From Methylobacterium oryzae (lineage in GTDB: Bacteria > Pseudomonadota > Alphaproteobacteria > Rhizobiales > Beijerinckiaceae), in NCBI RefSeq assembly GCF_021398735.1, contig NZ_CP090349.1, forward strand, positions 1,990,501 to 2,054,500: 64,000 nt of DNA, written 5' to 3'. Shown piece by piece: positions 55,785 to 64,000 of the stretch; the first letter of the stretch is position 1; each line of letters begins with the position of its first letter. The position numbers were made by a program, and so were the translations under genes. The notes below the pieces were generated by a model. It saw nothing but the letters and a program-made list of their open reading frames with translations, was not told where the DNA came from and made no database searches.

Positions 55785-56435
55785 TCAGGCCGGCTTCGTC
55801 TCGGCCTCGAACCGGGCGAGCGCCGCGGCGTCCGGCGGAAGGAGACTCGCGAGGTCGGCGCCGCGCTCGACCTCGCGCTGGATCCAGAGATCGAGGCGCT
55901 GCTGCTCGACGGCCTCCAGGGCGACCCGCTCGGCGAGCGCCGCCGGCACGGCGACGAGGCCGCTCGAGTCGCCGACCAGGATATCGCCGGGATGGATGGC
56001 GGCGCCGCCGCAGGCGACGCGCTCCTGCGTGCCGACCAGGGCCAGGGCCCCTGTGGCCGCGGCCGGCCGGCACCAGGCGGGGAGGCCGATCTCCTCGGGC
56101 AGGGCCGCGTCGGTGATCAGACCGACGGCGCCGCGCTGGGCGAGGCGTGCCGCCAGGATCGCTCCGAATGGCAGGGCGAGGGCGGAGGCCGCGGCATCGA
56201 TCACGACCACAGCGCCTTCGGGGACGGCATCGATGGCCGCGGCGAGATCGCCCGCGGCGTCGTCGCGGGCCGGGATCATCCGCATCGTGTAGGCGGGCCC
56301 GACCACGGTTCCGCTCCCCCGCGCCGAGAGCCCGTGTGGCGTGCAGGCCTTCACCCCGGCCCGCGCAAGGGCGCGGGCGAGGCTCGCCGGTGTCACGGCG
56401 GAGAGCGCGTCGCGCAGGGTTGGGTCGATCGCCAT
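55785..56435 (-). CDS. RraA-like protein / HMG-CHA aldolase family
   Basis: 216 residues starting at ATG 56435 with GGAG upstream. The fold is that of RraA and 4-hydroxy-4-methyl-2-oxoglutarate aldolase: VVGPAYTMRMIP, a Gly-rich VVVIDA strand, GAVGLITDAAL, and the late GDSSGLVAVPAALAERV. The usual G-x-R-D metal/pyruvate motif is replaced by A-L-P-E, so aldolase activity is doubtful. It precedes DUF218 in a likely two-gene transcript. Confidence 0.8.
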   Translation of the reverse strand: MAIDPTLRDALSAVTPASLARALARAGVKACTPHGLSARGSGTVVGPAYTMRMIPARDDAAGDLAAAIDAVPEGAVVVIDAAASALALPFGAILAARLAQRGAVGLITDAALPEEIGLPAWCRPAAATGALALVGTQERVACGGAAIHPGDILVGDSSGLVAVPAALAERVALEAVEQQRLDLWIQREVERGADLASLLPPDAAALARFEAETKPA

Positions 56436-56535
56436 CGGGGGCTCCGTGAAAGGCCGGTCCCGGTCCGGGCGGCGCGGTCGGGGAAGGTGGATCGCGCGGG
56501 CGTGCCGGCAAGGCTCCGGGCGCCCGCGGCGGCCG

Positions 56536-57147
56536 TCAGGCGATGGGCTCGCCGAGCGCCCGGGCGGCACCGGGCCGGACGGCGATCCGGTCGTACCAGC
56601 GCCGCAGCGCCGGGCGCTCGATCCGCTCGGCCGGAAGGTTCAGCCAGCGATGCGCCGCGCAGCCGAGGGCGATGTCAGCGATGCCGAAGCTGTCGCCGAC
56701 CGCGTAGGTCCGGTCCGCGAGATGGCGGTCGAGGATCTCCGCCATGGCCTCGCTCTTCTTCAGCGATGCGGCGATCAGGCCGCGGTCCGGATCGGCCGCG
56801 CGGTAGAGCTGCCAGAAGGCGTCGCGCATGGCCGGCGTGAAGCTCGTGGCCTGCCAGTCGAGCCACTGCTCCGCGTGGGCGCGCGCCCGGGGGTCAGCCG
56901 GCAGGGCCAGGGCCGGGCTCACCGCCGCCAGGTAGCGGAGGATCGCGTTGGATTCCCACAGGACGAAGCCGTCCTCCTCCAAGGTCGGGACGAGGCCGTT
57001 CGGGTTCATCGCGCGGTAGCCGGGGTCGTCGACGACCCCGTGGGCGCCGCCGGCCTCGACCCGCTCGTACGGCAGGCCCGTCTCGTCGAGTCCCCACACC
57101 GCCTTCTGCACGTTCACCGAGGTGAGGCGGCCCCAAAGCCTGCGCAT
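56536..57147 (-). CDS. Glutathione S-transferase family protein
   Basis: 203 residues with thioredoxin-like N-domain (RLTSVNVQKAVWGLDETGLPYERVEAGG, cited by ends; MNPNGLVPTLEEDGFVLWESNAILRYLA as the GSH-binding Pro/Ser loop) and an all-helical C-domain (FGIADIALGCAAHRWL). A bacterial GST for glutathione conjugation or a related reduction. Downstream of epmB on the same strand. Confidence 0.92.
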   Translation of the reverse strand: MRRLWGRLTSVNVQKAVWGLDETGLPYERVEAGGAHGVVDDPGYRAMNPNGLVPTLEEDGFVLWESNAILRYLAAVSPALALPADPRARAHAEQWLDWQATSFTPAMRDAFWQLYRAADPDRGLIAASLKKSEAMAEILDRHLADRTYAVGDSFGIADIALGCAAHRWLNLPAERIERPALRRWYDRIAVRPGAARALGEPIA

Positions 57148-57163
57148 AATCGAAGAGTCTCCG

Positions 57164-58207
57164 TCACGCCTTCGGCGGGTAGGCGTGGTCCTGCCCGCCC
57201 GGATCGGTCACGCGCACCCCGTCGGGGGTGTCGTGCAGGTAGCCCGGTCCGATCGGCACCTTGCCGTGGCCGCCGGGAATGTCGAGCACGTAGGTCGGCT
57301 GGGCGAGGCCGGAGAGGCGGCCGCGCAGGGCGCGCATCAGCGCCTGCCCCTTGGGCACGTCCGTGCGCAGGTGGGCCGTCCCGGGGGCCAAGTCGCCGTG
57401 GTGGAGATAGTACGGTTTGATCCGGTTCTCGACGAGGATCCGCATCAGCGCCTCGAGGGTCGCGGCCTCGTCGTTGACGCCGCGCAGGAGCACCGACTGG
57501 CTGACCAGGGGAATGCCGGCATCGACCAGCCGGGCGCAGGCGGCGCTGGCGGCGGCGGTGAATTCCCGCGGATGGTTCGCGTGCACGGCGACGAAGACCG
57601 CCCGCCCGAACCGCTTGAGCGCCTGGACCAGGGCATCGGAGACGAGATCGGGCTTCACCACGGGCACGCGCGTGTGGACCCGCATGACCCGGACATGGGG
57701 GATGGCGGCGAGGCGCTCCGCGATGGCGCCGAGGCGGCGCGGCGAGAGCGCGAACGGGTCGCCGCCGGTGAGCACCACCTCCCAGATCCGCGGATCCTGC
57801 GCGATGTAGGCGAGGGCGGCGTCGAGTTCGGCGTCGGTGAGGGTCCCGAGCCCGTCGGGTCCGACCGTCTCCCGGCGGAAGCAGAAGCGGCAGTAGACAG
57901 GGCAGATGTGGAGCGGCTTCAGCAGCACGCGGTCCGGGTAGCGGTGCACGATCCCCGTCACCGGGGCGTGGGCGGCGTCGCCGATCGGGTCGGCGCGCTC
58001 CTCCGGCGTCGCCACGGCTTCCGCGGCGCGGGGCACGAACTGGCGGCCGATCGGGTCGTCGGGGTCCTGCGGGTCGATCAGCTCGGCCATGTCGGGCGTC
58101 ACCGAGACCGCGTAGCGCGCGAGGACGGCGCCGAGGGCCTCGGCCTCCGCCCCCGAGATCAGGCCGCCGGTGAGGAGGTCGTCCGCGCTGCGCAGGACCC
58201 GGTTCAT
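57164..58207 (-). CDS. epmB: EF-P beta-lysylation protein EpmB (lysine 2,3-aminomutase-like)
   Basis: 347 residues, radical SAM enzyme. CPVYCRFCFRR carries the CxxxCxxC iron-sulfur motif near residues 102-108. PLP-binding and substrate regions (VLTGGDPFALS; HTRVPVV; HANHPREFT) match the aminomutase family. It converts (S)-alpha-lysine to beta-lysine for EF-P modification. It overlaps epmA by 4 bases (ATGA). Confidence 0.9.
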   Translation of the reverse strand: MNRVLRSADDLLTGGLISGAEAEALGAVLARYAVSVTPDMAELIDPQDPDDPIGRQFVPRAAEAVATPEERADPIGDAAHAPVTGIVHRYPDRVLLKPLHICPVYCRFCFRRETVGPDGLGTLTDAELDAALAYIAQDPRIWEVVLTGGDPFALSPRRLGAIAERLAAIPHVRVMRVHTRVPVVKPDLVSDALVQALKRFGRAVFVAVHANHPREFTAAASAACARLVDAGIPLVSQSVLLRGVNDEAATLEALMRILVENRIKPYYLHHGDLAPGTAHLRTDVPKGQALMRALRGRLSGLAQPTYVLDIPGGHGKVPIGPGYLHDTPDGVRVTDPGGQDHAYPPKA

Positions 58208-59259
58208 GGCCGCGTCTCCGCCACGGGAGTCCAGATCACGTCCTCGACCCGGGTAGCCCCGCAGGCCAGCATCGCCAGGCGGTCGAAGCCCAGGGCGACT
58301 CCCGACGCCTCCGGCATGACGGCCAGCGCCGCGAGGAACTCGTCGTCGATCGGGTAGCGCTCGCCGTAGACCCGCTGCTTCTCGGCCATCTCGGCCTCGA
58401 ACCGGCGGCGCTGCTCCGCCGGGTCGGTCAGCTCGCCGAACGCGTTGGCCAGCTCGACGCCGCAGGCGTAGAGTTCGAACCGCTCGGCCACCCGCGGGTC
58501 GTGCGGCGCCGGACGGGCGAGGGCGGCCTCGCTGACCGGGTACTCGCACAGGATGGTCGGGCGGCCGAGGCCGAGATGCGGCTCGATCCGCGCGACGAGG
58601 ACGCGGGAGAACAGGTCGGCCCAGGTATCGTCCGGGGCGACCCGGAGGCCGGAGGCCGCGACGGCGGCGGCCAGAGTCTCGCGGTCCGTCTCGCCGCCCG
58701 GCGCGACGCTCGCCAGCAGGTCGATCCCGGCGAAGCGGTCGAAGGCCTCGGCCAGGGTGAGGCGCTCCGGCTCGGCGAAGGGATCCGTCTCCCGGTCGCG
58801 GAAGGTGAAGCGGCGGGCGCCGGCGGTCTCGGCCGCGCCGGCGAGCAGGTCGGCGCAATCCGCCATCAGCGCCGTGTAGGGGGCGCCGGCCCGGTACCAC
58901 TCGAGCATCGTGAATTCGGGATGGTGCAGCGGCCCGCGCTCGCGGTTTCGGAACACCCGGGCGACGCTGAACAGTCGTGGCTCGCCCGCCGCCAGCAGCT
59001 TCTTGCAGGCGAATTCCGGCGAGGTGTGCAGGTAGAGGGACGTGCGGGCGCCGCTCGCACCGACGGCCTCGGTGGCGAAGGCGGACAGGTGCGCCTCGTT
59101 GCCGGGCGAGACCTGCAGGCAGGCGGCCTCGGCCTCGACGAAGTCGCGGTCCGCGAACCACGCGCGGAACGCCGCGAGGACGCGGTTGCGCAGGAGCAGC
59201 GCCGGGCGCCGGTCGGCGTGGCGGCCGGCCGACCACCAGGGGGAGGCGGGTCCGCTCAC
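58204..59259 (-). CDS. epmA: EF-P lysine ligase EpmA (PoxA/GenX)
   Basis: 351 residues from GTG 59259, chosen because GGAGG sits six bases upstream; an ATG at 59298 has none. It is a truncated class II lysyl-tRNA synthetase paralogue without anticodon domain. Motifs: YLHTSPEFACKKLLAAG, VFRNRERGPLHHPEFTMLEWYRA (cited by ends), ELYACGVELANAFGELTDP and GVALGFDRLAML. It attaches beta-lysine to EF-P. Divergent from efp, whose start is 249 bases away. Confidence 0.92.
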   Translation of the reverse strand: MSGPASPWWSAGRHADRRPALLLRNRVLAAFRAWFADRDFVEAEAACLQVSPGNEAHLSAFATEAVGASGARTSLYLHTSPEFACKKLLAAGEPRLFSVARVFRNRERGPLHHPEFTMLEWYRAGAPYTALMADCADLLAGAAETAGARRFTFRDRETDPFAEPERLTLAEAFDRFAGIDLLASVAPGGETDRETLAAAVAASGLRVAPDDTWADLFSRVLVARIEPHLGLGRPTILCEYPVSEAALARPAPHDPRVAERFELYACGVELANAFGELTDPAEQRRRFEAEMAEKQRVYGERYPIDDEFLAALAVMPEASGVALGFDRLAMLACGATRVEDVIWTPVAETRP

Positions 59260-59507
59260 GACCGGCCTCCGCGCCGGATCGGGACCGGCCGGCTCCAACC
59301 GGGACGCGTCGCGTTCTGGAGCACTCTCATCCTCGGACCTGACTGGCTCCGGGCCGCGGAGACGCGCCGCGGCCGATGCCGGTTGCCATCGACGGTCCGC
59401 GCCCGCCCGCTGGCAACCGCGGCGCAGATGCGATAGTGGCGGGGTCCGAGATGCAGCGCCCGCGCTTGGCGCGTGCCGGCCCCCATGTCAATGCAGGACG
59501 CAATTCC

Positions 59508-60074
59508 GTGAAGGTGATCGCCTCAACGCTCCGCAAGGGCAACGTCGTCGAGAAGGACGGCAAGCTCTACGTGATCCTGTTCGCCGAGAACATCCACCCC
59601 GGCAAGGGCACCCCGGTGACCCAGCTCGACATGCGCCGGATCACGGACGGCGTGAAGGTGTCCGAGCGCTACCGGACGACCGAGCAGGTCGAGCGCGCCT
59701 TCGTGGAGGATCGCGAGCACACCTTCCTCTACAGCGACGGCGAGGGGTTCCATTTCATGAACCCCGAGAACTACGAGCAGATCGCGGTGCCGCAGGACGT
59801 GGTCGGCGACGCCGCCCCGTACCTTCAGGAGGGCATGGCGGTGATGCTCTCCGTCCATAACGGCGTCCCGCTGACCATCGAGCTGCCCCAGCGTGTCACG
59901 CTCGAGGTCGCCGAGACCGAGCCGGTCCTGAAGGGCCAGACCGCCTCGTCGTCCTACAAGCCCGCGACCCTGTCGAACGGCGTGCGCACGACCGTGCCGC
60001 CCCACATCGCCGCCGGCACCCGCGTCGTCGTCATGACGGCCGACGGATCCTACGTCGAGCGCGCCAAGGACTGA
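59508..60074 (+). CDS. efp: Elongation factor P
   Basis: 188 residues, exactly the usual EF-P size, starting at GTG 59508 ([21 protein letters not shown]). Domain I loop [12 protein letters not shown] carries Lys33, the residue modified by EpmA/B. Domain III ends with [25 protein letters not shown], matching the family C-terminus. It rescues ribosomes stalled on proline stretches. A hairpin follows the stop. Confidence 0.97.
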   Translation: MKVIASTLRKGNVVEKDGKLYVILFAENIHPGKGTPVTQLDMRRITDGVKVSERYRTTEQVERAFVEDREHTFLYSDGEGFHFMNPENYEQIAVPQDVVGDAAPYLQEGMAVMLSVHNGVPLTIELPQRVTLEVAETEPVLKGQTASSSYKPATLSNGVRTTVPPHIAAGTRVVVMTADGSYVERAKD

Positions 60075-60086
60075 TCCGGTCCGCGC

Positions 60087-60116
60087 CGGCGACCAACCCT
60101 GCGAGGTCGGTCGCCG
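60087..60116. terminator. Terminator-like hairpin after efp
   Basis: CGGCGACC (60087-60094) and GGTCGCCG (60109-60116) form a perfect 8-bp stem with a 14-base loop. It lies between the convergent efp and DUF1624 genes. Confidence 0.55.
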
Positions 60117-60119
60117 CGT

Positions 60120-61139
60120 TCAGCGCGCGGATCGCGTGGCGGCCTCCAGGGTGGCGTAGCAGCCCTGCGAGATCGCCTGCGCGCGCAGGCGCTCCGTCCC
60201 GCTGAAGGGACGGCCATCCTCCCGGAACAGGTCCTCGCGGAGCAGCGCCTCCGAGGTGCAGCGGGCGGCGATGCGGCAGAGCGGCGGCTCGCCGCCGGTG
60301 CGCGCGCAGATCGTCACGTAATCGGCGCGGAACGCCCGCAGCCCGGCACGCGGATTGACGCCGACCACCGTGACGAGCCCGGTCAGCAGCGCCAGCAGCA
60401 GCGGCTGGTGGATGAGGTAGATCGCGAGGCTGTGCCGGCCCGCGAAGGTGGCGGCGCGGCCGAGCCGCGTGCGCGGCGCCCAGGCTCCCAGCCGCGACCG
60501 GGCGAGCCGCGGCAGGGCCAGACGACCCAGGACGATGCCGGCCAGCACCAGCCCGAACCAGGGGAAGAGCGGCACGTAGTCGTTCGTCCGCGGCAACACC
60601 GAGCCGAGGCCGAGGAAGAACAGGGCCGGCGCGTCGAGGACGGGCGCGTGCACCACGTGCGGCGCGGCGAGCACGGCCGCGGCCGCGACGGCGGTGACCA
60701 GGACCGGCAGGAACAGGAACGGCAGCCCGAGCAGGCTCGAGACGGCGATGCAGTGGAGCACGCCGAAGAACACGAAGGCGTCCGGGAACATGACCCAGGT
60801 GCCGAGAGTCACGAGGAGCGCCGCCCCGCCGATCCGCGCGAACCGCAGCAGCGTCGGTCGAAGCCGGACCCCGCGCCCGTTCATCAGCACGAGGCCGACG
60901 CCGACCAGGACCAGGAAGGTGCCGGCAATCGTCTCGGCGGCGTGCCGCCCCGTCGGCGTCAGCGCGTAGTTCTCCGCGGTCAGCCGCAGGTGACCGAGAT
61001 CCCAGAGCGTGTGGTAGCTCGCCATCGCCAGCAGGGCGGCCGCCCGCGCCGCGTCGATGATCGGCAGGCGGCGCCGCTGCGAGGCGGGCGCGACCGGGGA
61101 GGCGGCGACGGGACGGTCGAGGGTGACGTCAACGGACAT
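60120..61139 (-). CDS. DUF1624/HGSNAT-like membrane acyltransferase-type protein
   Basis: About 339 residues with some eight to ten hydrophobic segments. The start IIDAARAAALLAMASYHTLWDLGHL and later TFAGRHSLAIYLIHQPLL are the DUF1624 (heparan-alpha-glucosaminide N-acetyltransferase catalytic) pattern. The C-terminal 70 residues form a soluble tail with four cysteines, unusual for the family. ATG 61139 is used; no ribosome site discriminates it from 61178. Function unproven. Confidence 0.8.
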   Translation of the reverse strand: MSVDVTLDRPVAASPVAPASQRRRLPIIDAARAAALLAMASYHTLWDLGHLRLTAENYALTPTGRHAAETIAGTFLVLVGVGLVLMNGRGVRLRPTLLRFARIGGAALLVTLGTWVMFPDAFVFFGVLHCIAVSSLLGLPFLFLPVLVTAVAAAAVLAAPHVVHAPVLDAPALFFLGLGSVLPRTNDYVPLFPWFGLVLAGIVLGRLALPRLARSRLGAWAPRTRLGRAATFAGRHSLAIYLIHQPLLLALLTGLVTVVGVNPRAGLRAFRADYVTICARTGGEPPLCRIAARCTSEALLREDLFREDGRPFSGTERLRAQAISQGCYATLEAATRSAR

Positions 61140-61492
61140 GATGGTGCACCCAAACCATGTCGGGGCCGCCCTTTCCATCGCGCCGTGCGACGGACGCTCC
61201 GACCGAGCCCGAAGCGGGTACGTCGGCTCTCGGAAACGTGAACGCCGACGCGGCGTGCGCGGGAGTGCCGGGAGGGAGAGCCGGCATCCGGAAAACCCCT
61301 CGGCAGCCCCGACGCTTAAACGCCGGTTTCGCCCGAGCCTGCGACCGATCGACTGTTGCGGCCCCGCCTCCTTGCGCCAAGATTGCAACTTGGCGTCACT
61401 GTTCTGCCGGCCAAATGGGCTTCCCGGACATCAGGACTTCGTTAATCTTGCTGGGAGAGCGCGCGGCGTGATTCGGTGTAGGTTGCTCGGCC
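61140..61492. other. Intergenic region before the cold-shock gene
   Basis: 353 bases between divergent genes, with no gene I can support. It contains the 21-bp inverted repeat at 61375-61395 and probably a leader for the cold-shock gene. Confidence 0.4.
61375..61395. promoter_or_regulatory. CGCCAAG/CTTGGCG inverted repeat before the cold-shock gene
   Basis: Seven-base perfect arms flank the 7-base spacer ATTGCAA, about 98 bases before ATG 61493. It may be an operator or an RNA hairpin in the leader. No regulator is adjacent to assign it to. Confidence 0.35.
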
Positions 61493-62098
61493 ATGTCTGA
61501 CGAACGCGGATCCGGGCCGGAGAACCCCGAGCGGGGGATTGTCGCCCGAACCGGCGAACTGGATCAGCACGAGGATGAGGCGCTCGACCTCGTCGAGGTG
61601 GCCGGCCGCATCAAGTGGTTCGACGTCTCCAAGGGTTTCGGGTTCATCGTGCCCGACGACGGTGCGCCCGACATCCTGCTCCACGTCACGTGCCTGCGGC
61701 GCGACGGCTACCAGGCGGCCAGCGAGGGCGCCCGCATCGTCGTGGAGGCCGTCGAGCGGCCCCGCGGCTGGCAGGCCTTCCGGGTCATCTCCCTCGATCA
61801 GGCGACGGCGGTGCATCCCTCCGAGCTGCCGATGCCGCGCACGCACGTCACCGTGACGCCGACCAGCGGGCTCGAGACCGCCGTCGTGAAGTGGTTCAAC
61901 CGCCTGCGCGGGTTCGGATTCCTGACCCGCGGCGACGGGACGCCGGACATCTTCGTGCATATGGAGACGCTGCGGCGCTACGGGATCGCCGAGCTGAAGC
62001 CCGGCGACTCCGTCCTGGTGCGCTACGGCGACGGCTCGAAGGGCGTGATGGCGGCGGAGGTGCGGCTGATCGACGGGACGATGCCCGCGTCCCATTGA
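61493..62098 (+). CDS. Double cold-shock-domain protein
   Basis: 201 residues with two cold-shock domains. The first (about 36-103) has [18 protein letters not shown] and DILLH; the second (about 128-195) has [20 protein letters not shown] and [11 protein letters not shown]. Both keep the RNP1-type K-G-F-G-F and RNP2-type I-F-V-H aromatics, though the first RNP2 reads ILLH. Binds single-stranded RNA or DNA. The tandem form is typical of alphaproteobacteria. DUF192 gene follows 150 bases later. Confidence 0.93.
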   Translation: MSDERGSGPENPERGIVARTGELDQHEDEALDLVEVAGRIKWFDVSKGFGFIVPDDGAPDILLHVTCLRRDGYQAASEGARIVVEAVERPRGWQAFRVISLDQATAVHPSELPMPRTHVTVTPTSGLETAVVKWFNRLRGFGFLTRGDGTPDIFVHMETLRRYGIAELKPGDSVLVRYGDGSKGVMAAEVRLIDGTMPASH

Positions 62099-62248
62099 GG
62101 CCGCGTTTCCCCGGCCCGGCATACCCCGTCCTATCTCCTTGCCGATGCTCGGAAAATCCGGAGCCGGATTTCCCTTCGGCATGTCCTGGTCTATCACCGG
62201 GCGACGGGCCTCACGGTCCGCGCGCCATCCCACGAGAGGCATGAGCCT

Positions 62249-62743
62249 GTGAGACCCCTCCTTCGCACCGCCCGGGCGGCCGCCATCGCCTGCCTCGCCC
62301 TGACCGCGATCGCCCCGGCGCCCGCCGTCGTGGCGCAGGCGGCCGCCCGGGCCGCCGCGACCAAGTCGGAGCCGCTGACGATCGTCACGAAGGCCGGGCC
62401 GAAGCGCTTCGACGTCGAGGTGATGCGCGACGACGCCGCCCGCGCCCGCGGCCTCATGTTCCGCCGGCACATGGCGGCCGACCACGGCATGCTGTTCGAC
62501 TTCGAGCAGAACCAGCCCGTCACGATGTGGATGAAGAACACCTACCTGCCGCTCGACATGGTGTTCATCCGGCCCGACGGGACGATCAGCCGGATCGCCG
62601 CCGACACCGAGCCGCTCTCCACGGCGATCATCCCGTCGGGCGGCCCGGTCGTGGCGGTGCTCGAGCTGAACGCCGGCACCGCGGCGAAGCTCGGGATCGC
62701 CCCGGGCGACCGGATCGAGCACGCCATGTTCAAGGCCCGCTGA
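62249..62743 (+). CDS. DUF192 exported protein
   Basis: 164 residues from GTG 62249. Signal peptide of about 30 residues (ALTAIAPAPAVVAQA). The DUF192 domain shows ARARGLMFRRHMAADHGMLFDFE, WMKNTYLPLDMVFI and the late GDRIEHAMF. The family is periplasmic and of unknown function. It follows the cold-shock gene in an order common in alphaproteobacteria. Confidence 0.88.
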   Translation: MRPLLRTARAAAIACLALTAIAPAPAVVAQAAARAAATKSEPLTIVTKAGPKRFDVEVMRDDAARARGLMFRRHMAADHGMLFDFEQNQPVTMWMKNTYLPLDMVFIRPDGTISRIAADTEPLSTAIIPSGGPVVAVLELNAGTAAKLGIAPGDRIEHAMFKAR

Positions 62744-62864
62744 GGCGCGCCCGCGCGATTCGCGAACGCACCGGGAACAAGCGCCTTGACCACCGCCGAT
62801 TTCCGCTCCAGTGTTCCGGCAATGTTCCGGTGCGCCGGAAGGCTGGTTCAGGGCGGAGGACCCG

Positions 62865-63269
62865 ATGGGCGACGCGGCTGAGGTCGAACTGTTCGGCAAC
62901 GACGACTGGTCGGTGCAGGCGGACGGAATCGAGCACCGCCAGACCGGCTACTTCATCGCCCGCTCCGCGCTCGCGACGCGCCGGGCGGAGGGCCTGTGGG
63001 ACTGGCCGCTGCAGATGGCCGAGAAGCGCTGGTGCCGGCCGAGCCTGTTCCGCGAGGCGTTCCTCGCCGCTCTCGACCGGTTCGGCATCCCGCGGGACGC
63101 CGAGCTGATCCGCTCCTTCGCGCTGGGCTACGGCATCCGCGCCGTGATCTCGCCGGCCGCCGAGACCTTCGTGAGCCTGGGCGACATGCTGAAGCCCCGC
63201 GAGATCGCCGAGCCGGCGCGCGCCGCCAGCCCGCGGCCCGTCCGGGCCCTGGCGGCCGCTGGCGCCTGA
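62865..63269 (+). CDS. Hypothetical protein
   Basis: 134 residues. GGAGG lies five bases before ATG 62865, favouring it over ATG 62811. It is Trp-rich and soluble (NDDWSVQADGIEHRQTGYFIAR, then WDWPLQMAEKRWCRPSLFREAFLAAL, cited by ends). It may pair functionally with nearby genes, but I do not recognise the family. Confidence 0.75.
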   Translation: MGDAAEVELFGNDDWSVQADGIEHRQTGYFIARSALATRRAEGLWDWPLQMAEKRWCRPSLFREAFLAALDRFGIPRDAELIRSFALGYGIRAVISPAAETFVSLGDMLKPREIAEPARAASPRPVRALAAAGA

Positions 63270-63349
63270 GGACCCGGCGACGGCAGCCGATTTGACCCGG
63301 GCGGCCGCCCGCGGATAGCCCTCAGCCTCGGAACGAGGGAGAGAGCACG

Positions 63350-64000
63350 ATGGCGGATCACGACCGGGCCGGACTCGACGGGTTGATCACGCCGCCCCTG
63401 TCGCGACGGGGCTTCGTGATGACGAGCCTGATGAGCGGGCTGACGCTCGCGACCACCCGCGTCGAGGCCCAGGTGATCCACACCGACAGTGCGGGCATCG
63501 AGGCCGGCGAGGTGAAGATCCCGGCCGCGGACGGGCCGATGCCGGCCTACCGCGCGGTTCCGGAGGGCGCGGGCCCGTTCCCGATCGTCCTGGTGATCGA
63601 GGAGATCTTCGGCGTCCACGACTACATCAAGGACATCTGTCGCAGGCTCGCGAAGGCCGGCTACTGCGCCGTGGCTCCCGAGCTCTACGCCCGCCAGGGC
63701 GACCTCTCGACCATGTCGGATCCGAAGCAGATCATCCGCGACGTCATCGCGAAGACGCCGGACGCGCAGTGGATCGGCGATCTCGACGCGACGGTGGCCT
63801 GGGCGGCCTCGGCGGCGAAAGGCGACCCGAACCGCCTCGGCGTCATGGGATGGTGCCGCGGCGGGCGCGCCACGTGGCTCTACGCGGCGCATCGTCGCGA
63901 CCTGAAGGCCGCCGTTGCCTGGTACGGGCCGGTCGGTGGCGAGCGGACCGACATCCAGCCGCGCACCGCCGGCGACGTGGCGGCCGAGATCCACGCGCCG
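63350..64000 (+). CDS. Dienelactone hydrolase family protein (3' end outside window)
   Basis: The frame from ATG 63350 (GAGGGAGAG upstream) runs open to the window end, 217 residues visible. A twin-arginine-like start (SRRGFVMTSLMSGL) suggests export. The alpha/beta hydrolase shows VLVIEEIFGVHDYIKDICRR near 80-98 (cited by ends) and nucleophile Cys in GWCRGG at about 166-171. Family enzymes hydrolyse dienelactones or similar esters; the real substrate is unknown. Confidence 0.88.
   Translation, partial: MADHDRAGLDGLITPPLSRRGFVMTSLMSGLTLATTRVEAQVIHTDSAGIEAGEVKIPAADGPMPAYRAVPEGAGPFPIVLVIEEIFGVHDYIKDICRRLAKAGYCAVAPELYARQGDLSTMSDPKQIIRDVIAKTPDAQWIGDLDATVAWAASAAKGDPNRLGVMGWCRGGRATWLYAAHRRDLKAAVAWYGPVGGERTDIQPRTAGDVAAEIHAP

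Overview
The window is GC-rich, densely packed alphaproteobacterial chromosome. It has GTG starts, ATGA/GTGA stop-start overlaps and strong GC hairpins between transcripts. The mix of oxalate/formyl-CoA genes, a formate channel, SorAB-type sulfite dehydrogenase, propionyl-CoA carboxylase and a tatABC / dgt-argS-nagZ housekeeping block points to the Methylobacterium/Methylorubrum group. That assignment is inferred from gene content, not from a marker gene. I saw no rRNA, tRNA, CRISPR array, transposase or phage gene.

Layout. 0-3.4 kb: the 3' part of recJ, a CAP-domain lipoprotein, an HD-GYP protein and a tiny membrane protein. 3.7-9.4 kb: an oxalate/formyl-group island with a GntR/FCD regulator, an OxlT-type antiporter behind a palindrome-rich leader, a class II aldolase, a formyltetrahydrofolate hydrolase-like formyltransferase and formyl-CoA transferase (frc). 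Oxalyl-CoA decarboxylase is not in the window. 9.8-15.2 kb: two hypotheticals, then a translationally coupled three-gene signalling unit (MHYT-PAS histidine kinase, lone receiver, receiver-HWE kinase). 14.7-20.6 kb: a TetR regulator divergent from an RND efflux operon with two adaptor proteins. 20.8-24.1 kb: a small cysteine protein, pterin-4a-carbinolamine dehydratase and a NitT/TauT-like ABC importer. 24.6-28.3 kb: an MFS transporter, a LysR regulator and sorAB. 28.8-31.8 kb: DUF2165, a large periplasmic protein of unknown role and an A-type Fe-S carrier.

31.9-40.3 kb is a housekeeping block: dgt, a Gly/Tyr-rich secreted protein, argS, a SPOR protein, nagZ and tatABC. Next come an orphan KdpE-like regulator, tyrS, anmK coupled to an orphan McrB-N (DUF3578) protein, aroC, a RibB with a degenerate RibA half, a LysE exporter, a histone-deacetylase-like amidohydrolase and an L,D-transpeptidase (to 49 kb). 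49-56 kb: propionyl-CoA carboxylase alpha subunit, a gamma-glutamylcyclotransferase-like protein, a FocA-type channel, acylphosphatase, DUF599, DUF3253, DUF218 and an RraA-like protein. 56-61 kb: a GST, the EF-P modification genes epmA-epmB divergent from efp, and a DUF1624 membrane protein. 61.5-64 kb: a double cold-shock-domain protein, DUF192, a hypothetical protein and a dienelactone hydrolase cut by the window end.

The parts that reward a second look are the formyl-group enzyme next to frc with its regulatory palindromes, the MHYT signalling cassette, the orphan DUF3578 protein coupled to anmK, and the Gly/Tyr-rich secreted protein with a cysteine tail. No defence island or mobile system is evident. 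Function calls rest on motifs read by eye.
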